NCBI GenBank assembly: GCA_902762805.1
Contig: CACWPQ010000022.1
Coordinates: forward strand, 30,661 to 94,660
Reading direction: 5' to 3'
Length of the DNA: 64,000 nucleotides
Origin: an uncultured Bacteroidota bacterium
GTDB lineage: Bacteria; Bacteroidota; Bacteroidia; Bacteroidales; P3
Part shown: piece by piece, positions 43,401 through 50,063 of the stretch
How positions within the stretch are numbered: position 1 is the stretch's first letter
Layout of the letters: each line of letters starts with the position of its first letter
Program-made: the position numbers and the translations under genes
Notes under the pieces: model-generated
Told to the model about the DNA's origin: nothing
The model's input: only the letters and a program-made list of their open reading frames with translations
The model's database searches: none

Positions 43401-46168
43401 ATGCATTCGAACATATTATCGAGGAGGCCGTACCTCTCGAATTCTTGGGTGATGCAGATGCTACCTGTCCCAATGGAGCGGATTCCATCACCTACCGTGT
43501 TTCCAAGGGCATGCTACCGTACACCTATTCTTGGTACGACAACATCAGCCGTCGTAAGCTTCAGCCCGACTACACCACGCCGTATTCTTCTACAGAAATG
43601 TGGGATGGATATTATTGGGATTATGTCGATGCCTATTATGATGGAGATCCCGATTGGATTGCTAATGCAAAGATACCTTTGGACGAGACATTCGAAAGTA
43701 GTGTGATTATCCCCTATGTCAAATTGCCGATAGATAACACTGCCCAGGAACTTGACTACACGGTAACAGCTACTGATGCCTTTGGTTGTCAGTTGTCCAA
43801 GCGTATCAAGATTTCCATGTACAAGGATCGTGAATTGGATGTCCCCAATACCTTCCGAAAGACAGGTACTGTTGCTCACTGGACTGACACCAATTCTTAT
43901 ATCCATAGTGCTGATGTTATTGCCCAAGGTGAACGTGTCTACCGCGGCGTGGTCATCACTCCCTATGCCTGGCCGTCGCACAGCACTGCCGATGCTAGCT
44001 ATGATATCATTACGGCCACTGGTGCCAATGCCCAGTATGCCCACCTGCAGGCCGGTGGAGTCATTGACCTTGCCACCACCAGCTTCTGCGAGGGCGATGT
44101 CATCAACCTCCAGGCAGCGGATAATGCGTCTTCCGCATGTGATGAAAATGGACGCTCGAGCATGGGCTTCATCATGTGGGACTTCGATCCCTATGTAGAC
44201 CAGGTCTATTCTCCCACCTCCAACTACATTGTTCCTCCCGCCGATGCCACCGTCATGGCTTACTATGGCCCGATAAACTACTGGACCGATGTTATCTACG
44301 ATGAGGCTTCCGCTGGTGCCAAGAATGACCCCAACTACTACTTCACTCGCACCAATGACGAGGGCTACATCACCACCTACAACGACGATGTCCACATCTA
44401 CAACGAGGCCGGTCTGGCCTGGCTCATCAGCATCGCCAACGGTCTCAACCTCCAGCAGCTCCGCCAGTTCTACTTCAACCAGATCTACCTCCACAAGAAG
44501 TCTGACGGCACGCCTTACGACATGGGTTGCTACAAGTGGACGCCCATCGGTAACGCCCAGCATCCTTTCCGTGGCTGGTTCATCGGTGTCGGCAGCACAT
44601 ACAATGACACTGCCAGACTTGCCAACGGCGACTATGTTGTCATCAAGAACCTCGTTGTCGACGAGCCCCTGATGTCCAATGTCGGCTTCTTTGGCCACAT
44701 TGACACAGCCCGCATCAGCGGCATCAAGTTCGAAGGCGCCCTCATGCGCGGTGCCCACCACGTGGGTACCCTCGCCGCCCGCTCGACGCACGCCCGCATC
44801 AACAACGTGGCCGTCGTCGACAGCCTCGAGCGCGATGTAACCACTACCCTGCTTGTAACCCACAACATCTCCGGTGGTCTCATCGGCTACTCTGAGAACG
44901 ACATCATCAACAGAACCTCCATCAAGGCCAAGTACCTCGGCGATGCCGTCTACAGCGGCGGTGTGGTCGGTTATGGTAACAAGTCCACCATCGCCAACAG
45001 CGCGGCCCGTAACGACAACCGCATGAACGGTCTCTACCTCGGCGGTATAGCCGGTTACCTCAACGGCGATGCCCCGGTCTCTGGCCTCTTCCGCGCCAAG
45101 CGTGCCGGCAATCCCTCGGTGCTGCGCAACAACTATGTGCGCTTCACCACCCACTCCAGCGCCACCCAGGTGGGCGGTCTTGTCGGCCACGCCGAGAACA
45201 CCATCATGGAGAACAACTATGTCTATGGCCAGGTTACCAGCCTCTTCTCCGACGGCGGTGTCGCCTCGACGCTGGGCAACAATGCCAATGTCTCGCACAA
45301 CTACTATGCCAGTGCCGCGGCCGACAAGGCTGTCGGTTCCACCTCCGGCAACGCCAACCTCACTGATTATGCCTCCTTCCAGGGTTCCGGCAACGCCGTT
45401 ACCATGAGCGACCGTGTCGACGGTGTGAACAACCTCACCCGCGTACTTAACATTTGGGTGCGTGAGCAGAACACCAACGGTGGCGAATACCTCACCTGGA
45501 CTTCCGACATGGTGGGCGACAACCACGGCTACCCGGTCTTCGGCACTCCCGACCTCATCCCGGTCTACGACAGCGTTGTCCTCGAGAACTGCGGCGAGGT
45601 GGAATGGAACGGCATCCTCTACCATGAGGACACCCGCCTGGTGGTCAACTTCATCGACTCTGTCCAGATGATTGACTCCACCCTGGCCACCATTATCCGT
45701 GTGCACCACGCCACCTACACCCAGTACGCCGACTCGGCCACCGTCGGTCTCGAGTACTCCGGCTATGGCTTCTATGTCTCCGCCGCCGAGAGCGAGCTCC
45801 TGCGCCGCACCCTCGACAGCGCCGGCTACGCCACCCTCGTCCTCACCGACACCCTCCAGGGCGTCCATGGATGCGACTCCATCATCACCCTCTCCCTCAC
45901 CTTCTCCGGCACCAAGGGTGTTACCGATGTCAAGCCTGTGGCTGACATCAAGGTCTACCCGAACCCCACCACCTCGGTGGTCAACGTGGCGACCGACGAG
46001 ATGTCCCGTGTCGAGCTCTACGACAACGGTGGCCGCACCCTGCAGAACCACCAGGTCCACGGACAGCCCGTCTTCTCGCTCGACCTCTCGGTCTATCCTG
46101 CCGGTGTCTACTACATCCGCGTCCACACCCCGCATGGTGTAACCATCCAGAAAGTCATTAAACGATAG
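34406..46168 (+). CDS. Giant T9SS-secreted surface protein (3920 residues)
   Basis: Signal peptide (LYTLLAAIAVSVLPMKIQAQ). Residues about 430-1850 are a long solenoid of imperfect units built on VFGGG, IYGGNN or VFGGSN plus a Val/Asp strand, suggesting a right-handed beta helix. About 2560-2850 is a pectate-lyase-like stretch with IRNGGTVHFADNVVVEENWN-type coils. DATCPNGADSITYRV then PYTYSW (near 3020) resembles a SprB repeat. GLUG-like units (GGLIGYSEND, GGLVGHAENT) fill about 3490-3620. The last 85 residues (VKPVADIKVYPNPTTSVVNV ... GVYYIRVHTPHGVTIQKVIKR) are a type A T9SS sorting domain. Expected cell-surface adhesin or matrix protein, about 400 kDa. The middle third has lower GC than the flanks. 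Confidence 0.9.
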   Translation: MNTPNMKLKSKLLYTLLAAIAVSVLPMKIQAQTGRSFTISSGQVNWLLGGQSGSTQIMSYRPNGSPDYGSYTGSDVTFQVDGGANYLALNPAGDGSLTVTNSFSDRCVWHNSDNPGYCYQEVEGYRYYLRGTVNGLSVWKVAVGQPIGTATKWTALEAGGYLDQSFVRNGQSVVARYWMMFDGSLPKMSCEAFHRPESRRFVAQTGNAYTYYCPNGTGTGSTGVAAVLLPVETIEHAASVPDAASQNIGVADISGTQTLKLGESFSPAVVYTPEAQAGANYDLIEAYREVRVCTKLKGLTLAGIGNEYVHGDHGIPTWTSYYYYSSDGYATRRTSTPTPVSTFISSASVNQWHWELDNASKRYLTISGENTASPTITCIATPAPNDVTATLTVTVTTTQGITESATVTFTVSSDFDRQTLTESENSVFINGAVFGGGRMADIDGSTDVLVINCDSVSRVYGGNDICGTIRDSAQVVIGNTATSDFLGINSVYGAGNGFYSYDGTSAPFTVCNTAIGVGTQVRNWGDNSGDIIATVDVPTNVPLIYKTKVFINSAYARIDTVFGGARNADVVLRPGIAANIVDTLASVTVNNGIVYAVFGGNNVGGCMNNDTLNHARSAVNINKTVLNPNLATDTAVVNSFYTRFGREYALRYVFGGGNKVFSALRSDVYVNGGMIDTCFAGGNMASVYRANVYVDCNDTNKIYHNGWVTDHDWDTEADLVDKWVGTRGNYNIRALFGGNNRAPMECVPDVLLIAGGIGVVYGGGSAGDMVNERLNIASDVTYVERHRNAITNAKNEFNEAKNRLVAPQAALGTFIHVPATSTDLWVDYLYGGCRSANVNHATLVHLEGGHIGTVFGGCNISGNVGWAKVQSPTGRGRGGTYVVIDEGAKVYVNVFGGSNGYYHCVDNEQAAAAKYIADPQFTDNQGTPFDPFNDYVGFLRPTHNYTHLLMNGGEVYGNVYGGGNHATVGYFNSTYGYPDVNAAGGFASGEASPKHGSVHLSLMKGTIHGNVFGGSNMSTVYGLSYFYIGNKADGEYVTVLGDVYGGNDRLGDVGNGVTLPFADASGTELTASDGTPLNDGGVANYNTYIYVQGTPHINRLFGGGNGAYNYGEQPEYGEPLEAFCTSTANHTTVPVLASAFIDINTDSTARIDTVFGGGNAADVQDHVMVLLNTLNHDINDTTVGVIFGGNNQASMNCVPEVKVQKGVVNTIFGGGNMGHMLATTDAILDQCGNTVPSVSSYVLLNSDEATVLGAVFGGCNKADVHGMAYVQVVNTSDRGVDTIYGGNDVSGRITGDTRVDIFGGNVGTIYGGSNGYYDYEEHGINDYRVRTFNHAQNTGEILYENSIGSPYVDETTVNIFGGYVKNNIYGGGRMGDCRLTNVIINDDVCPGTAGGGAILRGRVYGGGEGDTARLDIAHRGNVREATNVELHHASDVIAIAYGGGKGGDVHNANLTSFDTWDESFQRIFGGCWGSDVTGTARTTIDANMTILAGDNSIYTAEQIFGGNDFTGNCFRSELILNSGRFDTVYGAGCGKYPATPYLTSTGTYTQNRDLYVPNNEEVVVTVNGSDPLDPSETTVWVNGILFGGGQMGTTMRYVKNSMGHYIDASNNEITSAAQAKVADTNLTVANAHTNANDYAYISVNVHGGQFAKDIFAGAQGEEGHSQLVYGLKMLNMDGGYVKQSIYGGSQSVSDGYSRQECNSDGANDGRIDVTTTMRPSSVLNLVGGTVENHVYGAGFKGFTHGSVYVNVGRDAVENSTVWRTPYGPAGNRTAAAYADFKPGVTDGIAPALTFGEPLMLIASVYAGANWGQNDGSYEFTGAGFYGGESRILVDGKGYSDDHTMIEIGNSILGAGTSVLGGDLYSRIDIRNYGGIQNCGAEKRLKALQRADALYLHNTGIRFTGTPDASSALYSPDYAINKVDTVNAVGFNLIEIDAPKANIEILRFFEDVSDMTCYDYTTYPQSGSCLIPASLNVLLDSVVNCRTTPLTDCDKIGKIHPVTNKHTAILMNNGVTIDVQAESGDFGEITGYAYLVAEDGTDPTVRARQKTGAGANDGGFSGLCTSENSNDGMVNTPYSNTYRYWNPGAGESNRTVVLLAHANPHLLPEDKAVKVTGTDGSTVRKLALAHTTITLPPSAQGNYYKLGISGVHISESNDKMSLIDVAWNPVSWDSPHDDSWQTLETSSTGEWFVPNAADGSSSSNFLKEDYIATDVNTIFGLVLASGEGFKTSAPNTYVAPSSATANFTNGATSISTSTHTTTLNTFTTAQVAENDVSPVIDLYLTYDSTLFNSILGSVKFVLVEYDSDGRKTGDSINVEAYVSTIINEFKDMSYDLIATTNEGESNIFLTRAILPATLKTQDLFIQSVKWYPTEPSLVPSLPYSGVENNKFQISGDRSYGGYILTSDENSINSNKYRFGVAVQPIENTSSSTTSDVGWYTISRPNTDVYNLVYSDLLGRRTNVSTTSNQSDYPGYPLATGDSLEASHVAFNDLTGPGNQGVQIGVLDGRGIAGLNFELFYDGRVLNDYPGYYIGDVVLGMAAYPTGVASATPSTFNITLHIKVRPGSDTLYVASANRIQRHSIGIDYESGWTNIRDGVTAKSPVHYVQTFENAIAAASDNQGNLKPNTVICVLDSVVVGAGQDITIEGSSSDEPLKIIRYEGHHNEAPHEEGVYRGPMIIVKDGGKLTMRNVILQGSAVAMRQFRNTPDTTGIYLEPNRLTARPSKSHLLADTNAAAAPIFSIRNGGTVHFADNVVVEENWNHYTGNVPHLRGGAISVTNGGILQLSNNVTIRKNLVTDSRTSHCNNGAVYVDRGIVEHPEVSAPSSAITLLQNYLIGTSGSVPTTQYWIPTMSEADPTKLYMWSIDSLRIDTTLDKANLFLMRKSNGSKGDGYLSDGMPLYTSAELTPTSRIGITKWFPGEPGNTLGEAPRDTIYFAYQDDFNQGMPTRLVAANVFSSDEGYNIRYSHGVNEANIYLTRCATFRHQMEGEIMDSEDDAHAFEHIIEEAVPLEFLGDADATCPNGADSITYRVSKGMLPYTYSWYDNISRRKLQPDYTTPYSSTEMWDGYYWDYVDAYYDGDPDWIANAKIPLDETFESSVIIPYVKLPIDNTAQELDYTVTATDAFGCQLSKRIKISMYKDRELDVPNTFRKTGTVAHWTDTNSYIHSADVIAQGERVYRGVVITPYAWPSHSTADASYDIITATGANAQYAHLQAGGVIDLATTSFCEGDVINLQAADNASSACDENGRSSMGFIMWDFDPYVDQVYSPTSNYIVPPADATVMAYYGPINYWTDVIYDEASAGAKNDPNYYFTRTNDEGYITTYNDDVHIYNEAGLAWLISIANGLNLQQLRQFYFNQIYLHKKSDGTPYDMGCYKWTPIGNAQHPFRGWFIGVGSTYNDTARLANGDYVVIKNLVVDEPLMSNVGFFGHIDTARISGIKFEGALMRGAHHVGTLAARSTHARINNVAVVDSLERDVTTTLLVTHNISGGLIGYSENDIINRTSIKAKYLGDAVYSGGVVGYGNKSTIANSAARNDNRMNGLYLGGIAGYLNGDAPVSGLFRAKRAGNPSVLRNNYVRFTTHSSATQVGGLVGHAENTIMENNYVYGQVTSLFSDGGVASTLGNNANVSHNYYASAAADKAVGSTSGNANLTDYASFQGSGNAVTMSDRVDGVNNLTRVLNIWVREQNTNGGEYLTWTSDMVGDNHGYPVFGTPDLIPVYDSVVLENCGEVEWNGILYHEDTRLVVNFIDSVQMIDSTLATIIRVHHATYTQYADSATVGLEYSGYGFYVSAAESELLRRTLDSAGYATLVLTDTLQGVHGCDSIITLSLTFSGTKGVTDVKPVADIKVYPNPTTSVVNVATDEMSRVELYDNGGRTLQNHQVHGQPVFSLDLSVYPAGVYYIRVHTPHGVTIQKVIKR
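36030..36078 (+). other. AT-rich patch inside the giant gene
   Basis: The codons for LIYKTKVFINSAYARID switch to AT-ending forms (ATA, AAA, ACT, GTA, ATT, AAT) within otherwise GC-ending sequence. A second patch with the 16-bp palindrome TACATATATATATGTA is at 37663-37678. Reading frame is unbroken. Confidence 0.7.
37663..37678. repeat. 16-bp perfect AT palindrome inside the giant gene
   Basis: TACATATATATATGTA, fully self-complementary, coding for part of NTYIYVQ. Confidence 0.9.
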
Positions 46169-46193
46169 TGTAACAGTCAAAAAAGCACATGAT

Positions 46194-46394
46194 ATGAAAA
46201 GAATCTATGTCAAACCTGCCCTTGAGGTTTACGATTACCTTGCCGAGGAGGGTTATGCCAACACCGTCGCCCTCCACCGCGACTATGTCCTCATCGAGGG
46301 CAACGACCACAGCACCACCCGTGCCTCGGAGGAAATCACCGATATCACCGATGCCGACGGCGAGTACACTGCCTCTACTTGGGGAACCTGGTAA
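46194..46394 (+). CDS. 66-residue conserved-looking small peptide in the surface operon
   Basis: MKRIYVKPALEVYDYLAEEG then YANTVALHRDYVLIEG, with a Thr/Ser/Asp/Glu-rich tail ending STWGTW. The opening MK-x-x-Y-x-x-P-x-x-E is a pattern I know from many short Bacteroidota ORFs next to secreted-protein genes, whose role is not established. No signal peptide. It is 25 bases after the giant gene and 35 before the lipoprotein gene, without a promoter between, so it is cotranscribed. The codon pattern matches its neighbours, supporting real coding. Confidence 0.7.
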   Translation: MKRIYVKPALEVYDYLAEEGYANTVALHRDYVLIEGNDHSTTRASEEITDITDADGEYTASTWGTW

Positions 46395-46429
46395 TAAAGT
46401 GATTACTTAAAACGAAAGAACAACTCATT

Positions 46430-48934
46430 ATGAATACAAGAAAAGCATTTTCAGCGTTCTTCGGACTGCTCCTCGCGGTGGCGTTCTTCACCGCCTGCGA
46501 GGAGCCGGAGACCCTCTCCGAGCTCTCTTTCTCCTCCACCATCGAGGGGCTCGTCTCCAGCGACACCACTTCCAACGGTGCCAAGGTCTATCTCCAGAAT
46601 GAGAAGTGGATCTACTGGGAGGATGGCGACGTCATCTCCATCAACAGCAACACCGGCGAGGGTTCCGTGCTCAACTACATGGCCCAGCTGGCCAACATCA
46701 ATGCCGGCTTCATCAACGACCCCGACGGCGACTGGCAGGATTTCAACGGCCTTTTCCTCTCCTCGCTTCCCGAGGGTTCCAGGTACTTCCTCGGCCTGCA
46801 CCCCTACAACCGCTACAACGTCATCACCCCCGCCGGTCCCACTTCCAGCGACTTCAGCGAGGTGCAGATTGTCATGCCCGATGTGCAGCCCGCCACCTCC
46901 GACATCAGCTTCGCCCGCAATGTCTTCCCCATGGTGGCCTGGTACGGCGGCGAGTGGCGCCCCGAGCAGCCCTCCACTCCCTTCAACCTCGACTTCCACT
47001 CCCTCGGCGGCCTGGTGCGCATCCAGTTCTTCACCTCTGGCGCGACGGCTTCCACGATTCAGAGCATCTCATTCACAGAATACACCGACCAGGCCATATC
47101 CGGTAATTTCCGCGTGCGCGACTACAAGACCCACTACCCCTACCTCGAGCCTGTTTCCGGCGCCACCACCAACACCATCACCATGCCCGTCGGTCGCGAC
47201 GTGGTGGCCGGCGACGGTGTCATCACCTGTTACTTGGTTCTCCCTGCCACCACCCCGAACAACGGATACACAAGATACCATCTTTCGGCACGCGTCACCT
47301 ATGCCGGTGGCGTAGAGGAAAATCTTGGTGACGTCACCGTTTCTCTCCGTCGCAATGGTATCACCTACATCCGTGCCCTCGACGTCAATAATAATAGTAA
47401 CGGCCTCGTCGGCAACGGTACCCCGGAGCGCCCCTACAAGATCTACACCGTGCGCGATATGCAATATGTGCTAAGTGCCTTCGGCGGCCCGGGTGCTGCC
47501 TATATCAACGGCCGCGAGGTAACCGAGCAGACCGTCTTCCACGTCATGCGCAATGATATCATCCTAAAACCGTCGAACTGGCTTGCAGGCATTCCCGGCT
47601 TCAAGGGCCGCATGATTTTCAAAGCGCAGACCTCCAACAAGGCCGGCATCGTCAACATCTCCGGTGTGCCCATCTTCGAGAGTGTCTCTCCGCAGGGCAT
47701 TGTCGAGGACATCCCCGTCCGCGCTGCGGGCGTCGACGACGGCCCGAATGGGGCTGGGCAAGTGTACAACTCTGACGAGATCTATTCCCCCCTCGTCCAC
47801 ACCAACTACGGCACCATTGCCAACTGCCGCGTCCTCAACCTGGATGCTTTGGGCTACGATACCCTTGTGAGCCAAGAACCTCCTGGCATGAAGATGATGA
47901 AGGGTGCCGAATTCCCTGACCAGGGCGTGCAGAGCGCGCAGCGCCACCTGGCCGGCATCTGCGCTATCAACCACGGCCTCATCATCGGCTGCAACAGCGA
48001 GGCTTACTTCGCCACCTCGGCCGGCAACGTGGCCGGCATCTGCTACGAGAACTACGGCACCATCCGCAACTGCGCCGCCGCCACCCCCATGCAGGTGGGT
48101 CTTGTTGCCGGAGAAAAGAAGGTGGCCGGCATCTGCCATCGCAACGTGGCCCCGCTCGACAAGGGCATCTATGACTCCTACTTCACCATGAACCAGACCG
48201 AGGGCAACGATTTCCATTGGAGCGGCATCGTTTCGTCCAATGCCTCTACGGTCGAGCACTGCTATACCTCCGCCACCACTTATATCAACACCAGCGGCAG
48301 GTTCTGCGGTATTGCGCAGGATAATATAGGCGTCATCAATTATTGCTATTTCCAGGGTCGTGTTACGGCTCCTTCCCTGGCTGGCATTGTGGGCTTCAAC
48401 AGCTATGAGGGTGCCATGACCGGCACCGTCACCAACTGCTATGTCCTGGCTGCCCAGATGATATTCCCCGGCGATGCCGACGAGTGCACGGCCGGCGGCA
48501 TTGCCGACACCAACATGGGTACCATCCACAACTGCTTCCTCTATGCCCCCCGTGTCCTCAAGCCCAACGTTGCCCGCTCCTACATGGTGGGTGCCATGGC
48601 GCACGAGTACCTCGAAGGCTCTGTCACCAACTGTTACGTCTTCCAGACGGGCACCCCCATCGACCCCTTCTTCTACGTGCAGATGGTTCCCGGAGTCTCC
48701 GGTTGCTTCCATGTGGGTCCCGCCACGGCGCCTGCCGGCGTAACCGTCAAGACCTCCTCCACGGCCAGCGAGATGCTTGAACCCCTCAACGCGGGTCGCG
48801 GCAGCAACGGTGCCGAGTGGGAGCTCACCACCGTGGGCGGCGTCTCCATCCCCGTCCTCAAGCCCTACACCCGCTCCAACAACCCCGACCCCTACCCCGT
48901 CATAACCAAAGGGCGTGGGTTTGCCCGCCGCTAA
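46430..48934 (+). CDS. Fimbrillin-like lipoprotein with C-terminal GLUG-type repeats
   Basis: 834 residues. Signal peptide with lipobox FFTAC (Cys about 23). Residues 25-320 resemble the Mfa1/FimA fimbrillin fold (WEDGDVISINSN, SLPEGSRYFLGLHPYN, LGGLVRIQFFTSG, then VTYIRALDVNN-type ending GNGTPERPYKIYTVRDM). Residues 470-770 are repeats of GLUG kind (HLAGICAINHGLIIGCNSEA, VAGICYENYGTIRNCAAAT, LAGIVGFNSYEGAMTGTVTN). The signal sequence lacks a T9SS tail, so it is lipid-anchored. Last gene of the operon begun by the giant protein; probably an outer-membrane partner or anchor for it. Confidence 0.82.
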   Translation: MNTRKAFSAFFGLLLAVAFFTACEEPETLSELSFSSTIEGLVSSDTTSNGAKVYLQNEKWIYWEDGDVISINSNTGEGSVLNYMAQLANINAGFINDPDGDWQDFNGLFLSSLPEGSRYFLGLHPYNRYNVITPAGPTSSDFSEVQIVMPDVQPATSDISFARNVFPMVAWYGGEWRPEQPSTPFNLDFHSLGGLVRIQFFTSGATASTIQSISFTEYTDQAISGNFRVRDYKTHYPYLEPVSGATTNTITMPVGRDVVAGDGVITCYLVLPATTPNNGYTRYHLSARVTYAGGVEENLGDVTVSLRRNGITYIRALDVNNNSNGLVGNGTPERPYKIYTVRDMQYVLSAFGGPGAAYINGREVTEQTVFHVMRNDIILKPSNWLAGIPGFKGRMIFKAQTSNKAGIVNISGVPIFESVSPQGIVEDIPVRAAGVDDGPNGAGQVYNSDEIYSPLVHTNYGTIANCRVLNLDALGYDTLVSQEPPGMKMMKGAEFPDQGVQSAQRHLAGICAINHGLIIGCNSEAYFATSAGNVAGICYENYGTIRNCAAATPMQVGLVAGEKKVAGICHRNVAPLDKGIYDSYFTMNQTEGNDFHWSGIVSSNASTVEHCYTSATTYINTSGRFCGIAQDNIGVINYCYFQGRVTAPSLAGIVGFNSYEGAMTGTVTNCYVLAAQMIFPGDADECTAGGIADTNMGTIHNCFLYAPRVLKPNVARSYMVGAMAHEYLEGSVTNCYVFQTGTPIDPFFYVQMVPGVSGCFHVGPATAPAGVTVKTSSTASEMLEPLNAGRGSNGAEWELTTVGGVSIPVLKPYTRSNNPDPYPVITKGRGFARR

Positions 48935-48946
48935 CCGATAAACTGG

Positions 48947-48979
48947 GAGGCCCGCTGCATTCGCAGCGGGCCTCTTCTT
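48947..48979 (+). terminator. Terminator of the surface-protein operon
   Basis: GAGGCCCGCTGC (48947-48958) pairs with GCAGCGGGCCTC (48963-48974), loop ATTC, tail TTCTT. Confidence 0.85.
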
Positions 48980-48984
48980 ATAGC

Positions 48985-49115
48985 TCCCCCTAGCTTAAGG
49001 GAGGAGTTTGAGATGGCCAATTTAAGGGGAGGAGTTTGAGATGGCTAATTTAAGGGGAGGAGTTGGCTAATTTAAGGGGAGGAGTGGAGGCTGGAGCGGT
49101 GTGCGTGGTATTTTC
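48985..49115 (+). repeat. Tandem GGGGAGGAGT units left of the DUF559 gene
   Basis: Four imperfect units of TTTAAGGGGAGGAGTTTGAG kind with ATGGCTAA spacers. No ORF. Confidence 0.8.
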
Positions 49116-49289
49116 ACTCCCCCTCTAAGTTAGAGGGGGTGCCCGCAGGGCGGGGGCGTGTGTCCAGTCCGCGGCTGCACACTTTTTTGTCCGCACACAC
49201 TTCTCCGTTTGCACACACTCCTCCGTTTACACACACTCCTCCGTCCGCGCTTCGCGCGTCCACCTCCCCTAGCTTAGGGGAGGAGTTTG
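49116..49289. repeat. Large repeat unit left of the DUF559 gene
   Basis: Begins with the hairpin CCCCCTCTAAGTTAGAGGGGG, continues GTGCCCGCAGGGCGGGGGCG and a purine/pyrimidine stretch with CACACTCCTCCGT units, and ends with the hairpin CCTCCCCTAGCTTAGGGGAGG. About 160 bases of this recur at 49824-49981 in the same orientation. Confidence 0.9.
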
Positions 49290-49323
49290 AGATGGCTAAT
49301 TTAAGGGTAGGAGCGTGATACCA

Positions 49324-49384
49324 AAACTCCCCCTCTAAGTTAGAGGGGGTGGCGCCGCCTGCGGCGGCGACGGGGGCGTGTGTC
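49324..49384. repeat. Partial repeat unit forming the 3' end of the DUF559 gene
   Basis: Same opening hairpin and GGGGGCGTGTGTCC block. The gene's last 16 or so codons (GHTPPSPPQAAPPPLT) are encoded by this repeat. Confidence 0.9.
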
Positions 49385-49787
49385 CCCATTCTGTAAGCAT
49401 TGTTCCACAGAAACCGTTCCGCTGCCCTTGGGCAAAGAGCCGTATGTCGTCCAGTATATGGTTCGGGCGCTCAAAGACGATGCGGTTCTCGTACCGCAGC
49501 ACCGTGATGCCGTGTTCGGCCAGTAGGAGTCTATCGCGGTCGAAGTCCTCCTGTCGCCGCCCCCAGATGCCGTTGTTGTGCACCTGCCCGTCCAGTTCCA
49601 GCGCCAGACGCAACGCTGGGCAGTAGAAATCGAGGATGGCGTTGCCCACACTGAACTGACGACGGAACATCAAGCCCTCAACCTGTCTTCCTTTGAGTCT
49701 TTTCCACAGCGCTGCCTCGGCCGGAGTGCCGTTGGTACGCAGGTCGCGGCGGAAGTCTTTCAGATAAATTAGGTTGTGGGTTTTCAT
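49335..49787 (-). CDS. DUF559 endonuclease-like protein
   Basis: 150 residues of the DUF559 (VSR-related) nuclease fold: YLKDFRRDLRTNGTPAEAAL then WKRLKGRQVEGLMFRRQFSV, catalytic ILDFYCPALRLALELDG (Asp and Glu-Leu-Asp-Gly) and RLLLAEHGITVLRYENRIVF. Family knowledge: a DNA-end nuclease fold of mostly unknown biology, often found stand-alone among repeats in Bacteroidota. The gene is boxed in by copies of one long repeat, one of which supplies its Pro-rich C terminus. That arrangement suggests the protein may act on, or move with, the repeat. Confidence 0.88.
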   Translation of the reverse strand: MKTHNLIYLKDFRRDLRTNGTPAEAALWKRLKGRQVEGLMFRRQFSVGNAILDFYCPALRLALELDGQVHNNGIWGRRQEDFDRDRLLLAEHGITVLRYENRIVFERPNHILDDIRLFAQGQRNGFCGTMLTEWGHTPPSPPQAAPPPLT

Positions 49788-49823
49788 TATTGTAGTTTTT
49801 TAATATTTGCTATATCTAGTTTC

Positions 49824-49981
49824 AACTCCCCCTCTAAGTTAGAGGGGGTGCCCGTAGGGCGGGGGCGTGTGTCCAGGCCGCGGTTGTACACTCTTCTGTC
49901 CGCGCACACTTCTCCGTTTGCACACACACTCCTCCGTCCGCGCTACGCGCGTCCACCTCCCCTAACTTAGGGGAGGAGTTT
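49824..49981. repeat. Large repeat unit right of the DUF559 gene
   Basis: Copy of 49116-49289 with a handful of substitutions and a deletion of one CTCCGTTTACACACA unit. Both copies run in the same direction. Confidence 0.9.
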
Positions 49982-50024
49982 TTGGAATGGTTCCATATCC
50001 TACCATATCCTTCCAGTGCCTTTG

Positions 50025-50056
50025 TATTCCCCTAGAGATCCCCTACCGTTCCCCTA
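50025..50056 (+). repeat. Dispersed 32-bp intergenic element, copy 3
   Basis: Preceded by CCATATCCTTCCA, also present before copy 1. It ends 8 bases from the merR stop codon. Confidence 0.85.
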
Positions 50057-50063
50057 GAGATCC

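Noticed and set aside
43514..46180. 888-codon minus-strand ORF opposite the giant gene 3' end
   Set aside because: Same reason: composition-driven open frame opposite a recognisable T9SS tail.
49116..49981. CRISPR array
   Set aside because: Repeats near the DUF559 gene are about 160 bp with no regular short spacers, and no cas gene is present. TTCTAG and GGGAGTGA arrays also lack unique spacers.
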